From positions 11,440-75,439 of the forward strand of contig CAZMCT010000003.1 of NCBI GenBank assembly GCA_964564785.1: 64,000 nucleotides of DNA, written 5' to 3'. The notes beneath the pieces are model-generated. The model saw nothing but the letters and a program-made list of their open reading frames with translations. It was not told where the DNA came from and made no database searches. The number at the start of each line of letters is the position of its first letter. Position 1 is the stretch's first letter. This document shows positions 19,023 through 26,150 of this stretch, one piece after another. The stretch comes from CAZMCT01 sp964564785. GTDB lineage: Bacteria; Planctomycetota; Phycisphaerae; UBA1845; Fen-1342. The translations under genes and the position numbers were made by a program.

Positions 19023-20855
19023 ATGTCGGGAATCAGAATGCGAGCAACATTACGAATGGCCGCGGCGATACCGCTGGTGGCGGCGCTGGGGTTGATGGTG
19101 GGCGGATGCCCGCTGCTCCCGTCCGCGGTTCCGGTTTTGGCCGGGAGCTGGTGCGCCACGCTCGACGACGGCTCGGCCGTGGTGTTCACGTTCAACGACA
19201 ACGGCGTGCTGACGACGATTGCGCTGGAGGACCCGAACGGCGCGACGGCGTCGATCACGGTGTCCAGCGCGACCGCGGCCCAGGACGGCTCCACCATCAC
19301 GATCGGGTTCAACGTGGGCGCGCTGGTCATCGCGGCGACGGGCGAGTTGGCGGCTGACGAAAACTCGATCGACTTCGATTTCTCGCGGAGCTTCGACGTT
19401 GGCGACGACATCACCGTCACGATTCCGGGGTCGCTCACGCTGGAGCGCGGGGCCGACTGCGAGCCGAGCGAGCCGAACGACGGGAATGAGCCGGCGGAGG
19501 AAACGGGGAACTCGGCCATCGGCGGCGACTTTGTCGGTTCGTCCGCTGCGATCCGCTCTGATAACGGCGAAATCCCCTTCGGTTGCGGCTTCTGCCACGG
19601 TGAGTACTACACCGACTGGTCCGAGACGATGCACGGCTCGGCCTTGGCGTCGCTGGAAGACATCGGCCAGGGGAGCAACCCGATCTGCCTCCCGTGCCAT
19701 ACGGTCGGTTACGAGGAGCCGGGCGGATTCGTGGATCGCGCCACGACCAACGACCTGGCGAACGTCGGCTGCGAAAGCTGCCACGGACCGGGCCGCGACC
19801 ACGTCAACAACGTGGCCAGCGCCGATCTCCAACCGCACGCGGGGATCGGAGCCGACGTGTGCGGCCGGTGCCACACCGACACGCATCACCCGACGGTCGA
19901 CGACTGGGGCGAATCGGCGCACGCCACTGTGAACGAGGAGGTCGCCGCGGAAGTCGTGGCGGGCGAGGCCGGGCGGGCGAACACTTGCGGCATCTGCCAC
20001 TTGGGCGACGTGTTCTACCGCGTGGCGATCGAGGGGGAGACGGTGACCGACGAGGACTTCGTGGGTCTGAGCGTCGACGAGTTGAACCCGACCACGTGCG
20101 TGCTGTGCCATGACCCGCACCGGCGGACCGGCAACGCGGCCCAGCCCGAAGACGGCCGCGACTACCAGCTTCGCTACCTGGAGGTCGCGACTCCCACGCC
20201 CAGCAACGAGACCGAGCAGGTCACCAACGTGCAGCGTTTCAACCTCTGTGGCCAGTGCCACCATGCCCGCGATCGCGACTGGACCGCCACGACCCGTTCG
20301 CCGCACCCCAGCATGCAGGTGAACGTGTACGTCGGCGAGATGCCGACCCCGGACGGCGTCGCACTCATCCCGAGCCGCGTGTCGGTGCACTCCTTCGCGC
20401 CCGAGCAGTGCGCGACCTGCCACATGTACCGGCAGTCGTTTGAGAGCGAGGAAGTGCCGGCGGTTTCCGGCCACAGCTTCGAGGTGAACCTGAACAGTTG
20501 CGCGACCAGCGGCTGCCACCCGTCCCAGGCCCAGGCCGAGGCGGTGCTCGCCACGCTCGAGGCGGAGATTGACATCCGCCTGGAGGAGGTGCTGGACCTG
20601 CTGGGGGATGAGGCCGAGTGGGACTATTCGTCGGACGAGTACGGCGGCCCGCCCGAGGCGGATGACGCAGAGCCGGGTGAGTTCTCCCAGGACGACATTC
20701 CGGACGCGATCAAGAAGGCCCGATTCCTCTACTACTACGCTCTTAACGACGGCAGCAAGGGGATGCACAATCCGGCCTACGTCCGCGACATGCTGATCGA
20801 AGCCAAGGACCTGATCGAAGGGGCGATCGACGACGGCGATTGGCCGCCGGAGTGA
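19023..20855 (+). CDS. Multihaem c-type cytochrome lipoprotein (cytochrome c554-like)
   Basis: A 610-residue lipoprotein. A signal peptide ends in the lipobox MVGGC (Cys at about 29), so it is tethered by lipid outside the cytoplasm. Residues 35-150 form a haem-free, beta-rich domain. From about 188 to 500 there are eight CxxCH sites (CGFCH, CLPCH, CESCH, CGRCH, CGICH, CVLCH, CGQCH, CATCH) and one CX4CH site (CATSGCH), so up to nine haems. The spacing and pairing resemble the cytochrome c554 / multihaem family that carries or delivers electrons to nitrogen or metal compounds. The C-terminal 100 residues are acidic and helical. AGGAGG precedes ATG 19023. The gene is isolated, with its own likely promoter. 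Confidence 0.88.
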   Translation: MSGIRMRATLRMAAAIPLVAALGLMVGGCPLLPSAVPVLAGSWCATLDDGSAVVFTFNDNGVLTTIALEDPNGATASITVSSATAAQDGSTITIGFNVGALVIAATGELAADENSIDFDFSRSFDVGDDITVTIPGSLTLERGADCEPSEPNDGNEPAEETGNSAIGGDFVGSSAAIRSDNGEIPFGCGFCHGEYYTDWSETMHGSALASLEDIGQGSNPICLPCHTVGYEEPGGFVDRATTNDLANVGCESCHGPGRDHVNNVASADLQPHAGIGADVCGRCHTDTHHPTVDDWGESAHATVNEEVAAEVVAGEAGRANTCGICHLGDVFYRVAIEGETVTDEDFVGLSVDELNPTTCVLCHDPHRRTGNAAQPEDGRDYQLRYLEVATPTPSNETEQVTNVQRFNLCGQCHHARDRDWTATTRSPHPSMQVNVYVGEMPTPDGVALIPSRVSVHSFAPEQCATCHMYRQSFESEEVPAVSGHSFEVNLNSCATSGCHPSQAQAEAVLATLEAEIDIRLEEVLDLLGDEAEWDYSSDEYGGPPEADDAEPGEFSQDDIPDAIKKARFLYYYALNDGSKGMHNPAYVRDMLIEAKDLIEGAIDDGDWPPE

Positions 20856-21220
20856 TTCGCGTGATTCCCCCCGCCCAGACACACGCAGCAGAGCGGGGCG
20901 GGGGAAGTGCCAGTGCGGGCGCTGCGACGGCAGGGGTTGTCGCGGCGCCCGTTTCTCTTGGCGGAACGCCGCGGCCGGACGCTGGACTCGCGGGAGGTCT
21001 CCGCCGGGGACACACGTTGTCATTCCGAGGATGACAGCGACGAGGAGTCTGGCCGCGCCCGCGAACAGGCCGAAGCGCGCACCACTGCCCCTCCTTCCCG
21101 GGCCGCGCCCGTGAGCCCGGTCCTGCGGGTCAGCCCGCTGCCGACCGAAACGGGCGGGGTGTCACGGACCTTGGCGGGCGCAGACCGGCACACGCGTAGT
21201 CTAAGCCATCCGGCCGGTCG
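20856..21220. other. 365-base convergent intergenic region
   Basis: The region separates two genes whose ends face each other. Apart from the hairpin at 20865-20906, nothing was recognised in it: no ORF with coding character, RNA gene or repeat. Confidence 0.5.
20865..20906 (+). terminator. Possible hairpin terminator after the cytochrome gene
   Basis: A C-rich arm (TTCCCCCCGCCC, 20865-20876) pairs with a G-rich arm (GGGCGGGGGAA, ending at 20906) with one bulge and a loop of about 18 bases. It has no T-run after it, so termination by this hairpin alone is uncertain. Confidence 0.3.
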
Positions 21221-22204
21221 TCACCGCCCGTCGTACCGCAGCCACTTTTCGACCTGCTCGTCCGTCGGGGCGCTGCTTTCCCACGCCGCCCGGATCAGCG
21301 CCGCGAGCATCTCGCAGGCGTCCGCGAGCTGACCGCGGATCAGCGCGGCGCCCTCCGGTCCGTCGAGCCCGCCATCGCGTTCCAGTGTGTACAGCAGCTC
21401 GAGCTGCGCGTGCGAGCGCCGGAAATACTCCCGCACGTCCACCCAGGGGTCCGCGGTGTTCACCCGCCGGTCGTAACGCACGTACGGCTTGAGGGCCGCG
21501 GCCGAGCCGAGCCCGTGCCGCGTGACGAGTCCCTCGTCGACATACGCGTGAAATCGGTCGCGCCAGCGATAGCCGCGGGGGTTCTCGCCCACCCAGCCGT
21601 TGAAATGCTGCGTCGTGTGCAGCGGCTGGGCGATGTCAGCCACGAAGTGGCTCAGGTCCCCCAGGTGATATATGGCGATCGCCCGGGCCTGCGCGATTTG
21701 CTCGGCGCGGGCCGGGTCGCCCAGTCGCTCGAGAATCCGCACTTGATTGAGCGCGGCCTGGAGCTTCGCGTAGTGCTCGGCCACGGCGTGGAGCACGAAA
21801 CCGGGCCACTCCTGCACGCGGGCGGGGTCCTTCTCCGCGTCATACGCCGCGACCCGCTCCGGGTGCGCCTGCTTCGCCGTCGCCATTTGCCGCAGGTACT
21901 CCCCCCGCAGCGGCGGCACGGTCTCGAGCGCGAGGCCGAAACCCTCGAGTAGCTCCGCATCGAGGTAATGGTCAGGATCATTTTCATGCTTCAGCGTCGT
22001 CGCCGGCCAGCCGCGCCACCGGTCCGGCTGGTTGGACTGGAACGCCGCCCGTTCGACGGCGCTCGGTTCCCGCAGCCAGGCCGGCAGCTCGGGCGCCAGC
22101 CCGCTCAAGGCCACTTCCGTCACAGCCCGATGCGCCGGCGCCCCCCACGCCCACGCCGGCATGCTGCCGGCCAGCACCAATATCACCGCCACCCAACGCC
22201 TCAT
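21221..22204 (-). CDS. Exported S1/P1 nuclease - zinc phospholipase C-like protein
   Basis: A 327-residue secreted protein. Its signal peptide (about 1-18) ends AWA. The mature protein opens with WGAPAHRAVTEVAL, where the first Trp and the His match the zinc-binding N-terminus of phospholipase C and S1/P1 nucleases. The second hallmark, YHLGDLSHFVADIAQPLHTTQHF (about 188-210), supplies the His/Asp ligands for the other zinc ions. Whether it cleaves phospholipid head groups or nucleic acid cannot be told from sequence. ATG 22204 has GGAGG 6 bases upstream, better than the longer frame. It is divergent from the cysteine-rich protein gene. Confidence 0.78.
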   Translation of the reverse strand: MRRWVAVILVLAGSMPAWAWGAPAHRAVTEVALSGLAPELPAWLREPSAVERAAFQSNQPDRWRGWPATTLKHENDPDHYLDAELLEGFGLALETVPPLRGEYLRQMATAKQAHPERVAAYDAEKDPARVQEWPGFVLHAVAEHYAKLQAALNQVRILERLGDPARAEQIAQARAIAIYHLGDLSHFVADIAQPLHTTQHFNGWVGENPRGYRWRDRFHAYVDEGLVTRHGLGSAAALKPYVRYDRRVNTADPWVDVREYFRRSHAQLELLYTLERDGGLDGPEGAALIRGQLADACEMLAALIRAAWESSAPTDEQVEKWLRYDGR

Positions 22205-22341
22205 CCGGCACCTCCGCGTGATGGGGTCCGGGAAACCCATCGACAGATTCCGACAAACGCCCGATCGGCCGTGAGAGTCCTCGAAAACCGGCCGGCGTCA
22301 AGGGTTCCGACGGCCGTTCTTCGCCGCTCTTCGGTTGGTCT

Positions 22342-22369
22342 TTGACAATTCGCACTGCATTTGTACCAT
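22342..22369 (+). promoter_or_regulatory. Sigma-70-like promoter for the cysteine-rich secreted protein
   Basis: A perfect TTGACA box is followed by a 16-base spacer and TACCAT, within a locally AT-rich stretch that stands out in this GC-rich genome. The transcript would start near 22376, about 97 bases before ATG 22473. Confidence 0.6.
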
Positions 22370-22472
22370 ATCCTAGGTCGTGAGACCGATCGTCGGCCGT
22401 GGGTGGTCAGCGGTTACCGCCCGATCGCTCGGCGCAAGACAAGACAAGGTCTTACAAGCGAAGGAGAGCGGC

Positions 22473-23321
22473 ATGAAGGCTTGGATGACGTCTACGGTGA
22501 TCGTTGTTGTGGGGCTGTTCGTGAGCGCGAGTGCCTCTGCGCAGTGCAACAAGGGTGCGCAGGCGGAGGGCAGCGGGTGCGGCAAGAGTGCGATAGCCAC
22601 TGCGGCTGGCGGGGCGTGTTGCCAGAAAAGCGGGGTGAAGGGCGCTTGCAGCGGTCCGTTTGTGGCGGGCATGCCGGTGATGTACATGAAGGTGGCGGAC
22701 AAGACGACAGAGTACCCGAAAGAGGCCGCGACGCTGGCCGGCGGGGACGAGTCGAAGATTCGCTACATTGTGGCGGACAAGGAGTACGGCAGCAAGGACG
22801 AGGCCGCAAAGGTCTACCAGACCGCGCTCGATGAGTATCTGACGACCGTCACCACGGTGCGCTACGCGGTGGGCGAGAAGTGTGTCGGCTGCCCGGACAG
22901 CGCGGCGGCGATGGCGAAGGCGGCCGGCCAGCCGGTGCAGTTCCGCGTGGCCAGCTACACGTTCGCCGACAAGGCCGAGGCCGAGAAGGCGGCCACCGCG
23001 GCCCGCGAGGCGGCTGACAAGGTCGTGCTGAAGTGCGTGGTGGACGGCAAGGAGATGGTCTGCGAGCCGTCGTGCAAGGGCGCGAAGGCGTCCGGCGCAA
23101 CATGCGGCGCGAAGGGCGAGCCGACCCAGGCGACCGCGGGCACGACGTGCAACAAGGACGGCAAAGGTTGCGAGTACGTGATCGGCGAGTTGCGGACGCC
23201 GTGTGCGACCACTGCTCAGATTATGCTGGTGCGCAGCAAGATCAGCGCGGCGGTCCAGGCGGCGGAGCAGGTCTTCGCGCAAAAGAACGGGAGCAAGGAA
23301 GTCGCGGCGACGGGGCTGTAG
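22473..23321 (+). CDS. Secreted cysteine-rich repeat protein, unknown function
   Basis: A 282-residue exported protein with a clear signal peptide (about 1-23, ending ASASAQ). The mature part holds about 16 Cys, including CVGCP, and long Lys/Ala/Glu helices. Two divergent internal repeats can be seen: each runs as a short strand (YMKVADK.. or RYAVGEK..), Pro and Ala-rich helix, second strand (IRYIVADK or FRVASYTF), then a helix KDEAAKVYQTAL or KAEAEKAATAA. A shorter third copy may close the protein. Cys pairs could form disulphides or bind metal. It is a one-gene unit with its own promoter and a strong terminator, which suggests high expression. The family was not recognised. Confidence 0.75.
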   Translation: MKAWMTSTVIVVVGLFVSASASAQCNKGAQAEGSGCGKSAIATAAGGACCQKSGVKGACSGPFVAGMPVMYMKVADKTTEYPKEAATLAGGDESKIRYIVADKEYGSKDEAAKVYQTALDEYLTTVTTVRYAVGEKCVGCPDSAAAMAKAAGQPVQFRVASYTFADKAEAEKAATAAREAADKVVLKCVVDGKEMVCEPSCKGAKASGATCGAKGEPTQATAGTTCNKDGKGCEYVIGELRTPCATTAQIMLVRSKISAAVQAAEQVFAQKNGSKEVAATGL

Positions 23322-23350
23322 CCGGCCGTTCGCGATCGGAAGTGGACATG

Positions 23351-23398
23351 CGCGTGCAGCGCCCGGGTCTTCGACTCCCGGGCCCTGCACGCGTTTCT
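23351..23398 (+). terminator. Rho-independent terminator of the cysteine-rich protein gene
   Basis: Arms CGCGTGCAG (23351-23359) and GCCCGGG (23361-23367) pair with CCCGGGC (23377-23383) and CTGCACGCG (23385-23393). That is a 16-bp stem with one C-C mismatch and a 9-base loop. TTTCTT follows. It sits 30 bases after the stop codon. Confidence 0.85.
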
Positions 23399-23513
23399 TG
23401 CGCGCGGCGGTGAGAGGCAAGGGCGGGCGTGGCAGCGGCAGAACGGCGGAAGTGAGGTTCGTTTCGAATGCGTCATGCGCGGAGCGCGGCGTCGGTCGAC
23501 GAACCCTCGGCCG

Positions 23514-24551
23514 CTACGCGCGCGGAGCCGGGACGCCGCGGCCACGGAGGAGTTCGACGGCTTTGCGGAAGGCCGGCGGGAAGGGGGCCTCGATTTCCAT
23601 CGGCTTTTCGAGGATGGGGTGGCGGAACTGGATCCGCCAGGCGTGCAGGGCCTGGTGCGCAAAGATCGGCTCGACCGACCCCTGGCCGGTCAGGTCGAAC
23701 TCGCTCACCACTCGGCCGCCGTAGAGCGTGTCGCCCACGACCGGGTGGCCGAGGTAGGACATGTGGACGCGAAGCTGGTGCGTGCGGCCGGTCTTGGGGG
23801 AGAGCTTGACGAGGGCGTAGTCGCCGAAGCGCTCGAGGACCTCGTAGAAGGTGACGGCATTCTTGGCCAGGTCGATCTTGTTCTCGCGCACCATGACGGC
23901 GAATTTCTCGCGGACGACGGGATGCACCCCGATCGGTGCGTCGATGGTGTCGCCGTCGAGCTGCGGATTGCCGTGCACGAGCGCGAGGTAGGTCTTTTGA
24001 AGCGTGCGGCGCTCGAACTGGAGCGCGAGCCGCCAGTGGGCCTCGTCCGTCTTGGCGACGAGCATGACACCGGTGGTGTTTTTATCCAGCCGGTGCACAA
24101 TGCCCGGGCGGAACGGGTCCGCGCCGTGGCTGAGGGTGTTGGCGTAGTAGACCAGCGCGTTGGCGAGCGTGCCGGTCTGGTCGCCGCGGGCGGGGTGACA
24201 GATGATCCCGATCGGCTTGTTGAGCGCCAGCAGGTAGTCGTCCTCGTAGATGATGTCGAGCGGGATGTTCTCGGGCACCAGCTCGCGCGGCACCGGCGGG
24301 GGGATCACGAGATCGACCACATCACCCGCGTTGATCTCGTAGCTCGCCTTCGTCGGCGCGCCGTTGATCGTGATCGCCCCCTGCTTGATCAGACGCTGCA
24401 ACGCGGTTCGGGATAACCGCGGAAAGCGGCCGTGCAGGTACTTGTCGAGTCGCCGGCCAGGGAGCTTGCGGCGGATGTGCAGCCGGACCCGCTCGGCCTG
24501 ATCCTCGTCGAGGGGAATCGGGCGTTCGAGAATGTCGTCTTCTTCTGGCAC
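23514..24551 (-). CDS. Ribosomal large-subunit pseudouridine synthase, RluA/RluD family
   Basis: A 345-residue RNA-modifying enzyme that converts uridines of 23S rRNA to pseudouridine. An S4 RNA-binding domain occupies about 32-90. The catalytic domain (about 95-320) carries the nucleophile in HRLDKNTTG, Asp156. The GRTHQLRVHMSYLGHPVVGD motif near the C-terminus is also intact. Length and domain order fit RluD, which modifies helix 69, but related RluA/RluC members cannot be excluded. The start is a GTG lying 9 bases after the preceding gene. It is the last gene of a three-gene minus-strand operon with a lipoprotein and a membrane-anchored TPR-like protein. Confidence 0.9.
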   Translation of the reverse strand: MPEEDDILERPIPLDEDQAERVRLHIRRKLPGRRLDKYLHGRFPRLSRTALQRLIKQGAITINGAPTKASYEINAGDVVDLVIPPPVPRELVPENIPLDIIYEDDYLLALNKPIGIICHPARGDQTGTLANALVYYANTLSHGADPFRPGIVHRLDKNTTGVMLVAKTDEAHWRLALQFERRTLQKTYLALVHGNPQLDGDTIDAPIGVHPVVREKFAVMVRENKIDLAKNAVTFYEVLERFGDYALVKLSPKTGRTHQLRVHMSYLGHPVVGDTLYGGRVVSEFDLTGQGSVEPIFAHQALHAWRIQFRHPILEKPMEIEAPFPPAFRKAVELLRGRGVPAPRA

Positions 24552-24560
24552 GATGGGTGC

Positions 24561-25484
24561 TTACGGCACCGGCGGGCTCTGCGGTTGCTGGGCCGGTTGC
24601 CCGGACGGGGGCTGCTGAGGCGGTTGCGGCTGGGCCGGTGGCGCGCCGGAAGGTGGTGCGGGCTGTGGCGTCTGCTCGCCGGCGGGCCGCCGCGGCACCG
24701 GCGTCATCTCGACGGGCAGATTCGCACCGCTCAGGGGCGTTCCGGGCTGGATCTGAATCGGGCCGCCGCCGGCCGCGTTCCCGGTTCCGCGGCGCAGCTT
24801 CTCGACATCCAACGGCGCTGCGGTGGGGGCGTTGGCTGACGGGTCGTCCGGCTTGGTGGGCTTTCCGGGCTCGAAGACGACAGCCACACGCGCTCGGTCC
24901 AACGATTCAAGCCGCTTCTCGGCCAGCTTGACAGCCGGCGACCCGGCGTAACGCGCGTCGGTCGTCAATTCGCGGTAGATCGCCTCGGCCGCGTCGGGCG
25001 CGCGCAGCGACTCATGCACTGTGGCCAGCAGAAGCGTGGCGCTGGCGGCGAGCATCGGGGGGCTCTGCGCGTTGCCGCGGATCTGCTCGAGGAGCTGTTG
25101 CGCCTCGGCGAGGGCCTGCGGGCGCGTCGCGGGATCCCGATGTCCTCGGTCCACCAAAGCCCGGGCGAGGGCGAGCCGGGCATATCCGGACAGGCCCGGC
25201 TCGCGCGTGGCATCGATCAGCGCCCGCAGATCGCGTTCAGCGGCCGCCCGGACGGCCACGTCCGTTGCGGCGAGGTCGTCGAGAGCTTTCCCGAGCCGCT
25301 GTGAAGTCTGCTCGGCAGCACTGATTTGCGCTGAGCGCCAGGCATACACCGACGCCGCGATCACCAGGACTACGCCGACCCCCGCGGCGGCGTACAGAAA
25401 TCGCGGATCACGCAGGTTGCGCAGTTTGGCCAGCGCCTCGGCCAGCTCGTTTTGCTTGAGCTGATGTCGAGCATCGGCATCCAT
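24561..25484 (-). CDS. Membrane-anchored TPR-like protein with Pro/Gln-rich tail
   Basis: A 307-residue protein with one transmembrane helix at about 30-49 and a helical, Ala-rich region (50-200) laid out like tetratricopeptide pairs. The final 110 residues are Pro/Gln/Gly-rich low complexity and probably disordered. The layout resembles YfgM-type anchors, but the match is architectural only. The ATG overlaps the TGA of the upstream lipoprotein gene by one base (TGATG), and AGAGGTG supplies the ribosome site; an in-frame TTG one codon earlier is less likely. It probably serves as a scaffold for an envelope complex. The function is not known. Confidence 0.7.
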   Translation of the reverse strand: MDADARHQLKQNELAEALAKLRNLRDPRFLYAAAGVGVVLVIAASVYAWRSAQISAAEQTSQRLGKALDDLAATDVAVRAAAERDLRALIDATREPGLSGYARLALARALVDRGHRDPATRPQALAEAQQLLEQIRGNAQSPPMLAASATLLLATVHESLRAPDAAEAIYRELTTDARYAGSPAVKLAEKRLESLDRARVAVVFEPGKPTKPDDPSANAPTAAPLDVEKLRRGTGNAAGGGPIQIQPGTPLSGANLPVEMTPVPRRPAGEQTPQPAPPSGAPPAQPQPPQQPPSGQPAQQPQSPPVP

Positions 25485-26017
25485 CAATTCACCTCTGGAG
25501 CAGCGCCCGCCCGGGGGGCCGGTGCACCGGTCGCGGGGGGCTGGGACTCGCGCTCGGGCATGCTCTTGGAGAGTGGTCCGAGGTCAATCGCGAGGATGGT
25601 CTTGGATTTTTCAGGCCGCACGCGGATGGAGCATTCCTCTTCGGGACTCTGGTAGCGGAGCGTGTACACGCCGCTCTCAAATCGTTTATCCATCAGATCG
25701 AATTGTGCCGTCGGCATGTATCGCTCGTAGAACGCAACGACCACGTCTGGGCGGGTCGGGCCCTCGAACTCGCAGCGCGCGACGCGCAGGCCGGCCGTGG
25801 TCCGCACCTCGCTGCGTTTCGGCAGCATCTGGAAGTTGACCGGTACCGGGAAGTTGGGCAGCAGCGGGTGCTCCATGGCCGGCCCATCCGGACCCGGACC
25901 CGCGGCTGTTCCCCCGGTGTTCTCGCACGCGGCCACGCAGAGGGCGGCAACTGCGAGAAGAGCCCCGCCCATGGCCGACAACATGCGCCTTCCGTTTCGC
26001 ACTGTGACGGCGGTCAT
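25484..26017 (-). CDS. Small lipoprotein, unknown function
   Basis: A 177-residue protein whose signal peptide ends in the lipobox VAAC (about residue 31), followed by a Gly/Pro linker. The globular part (50-150) alternates strands and helices and includes PDVVVAFYERYMPTAQFDLM and a YTLRYQSPEEECSIRV segment. This resembles small lipoproteins in planctomycete genomes, but no named family was recalled. A Pro/Ala-rich tail ends the protein. ATG 26017 has GAGGAG in good position; the longer frame to 26077 lacks one. It is translationally coupled to the TPR-like gene and so likely acts with it at the envelope. Confidence 0.7.
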   Translation of the reverse strand: MTAVTVRNGRRMLSAMGGALLAVAALCVAACENTGGTAAGPGPDGPAMEHPLLPNFPVPVNFQMLPKRSEVRTTAGLRVARCEFEGPTRPDVVVAFYERYMPTAQFDLMDKRFESGVYTLRYQSPEEECSIRVRPEKSKTILAIDLGPLSKSMPERESQPPATGAPAPRAGAAPEVN

Positions 26018-26150
26018 CGCAAGCTCCTCGTGGAGGTCATAAACCGTCATTTTGCACGACTCGTCCCGTTTCGTCAAATCACGGTCGACACGCGGCTTGC
26101 GCCGCCCCCTGCGCCGTCGCCCGCTTCCCTCGCAGCGCTACACTTCAGGT

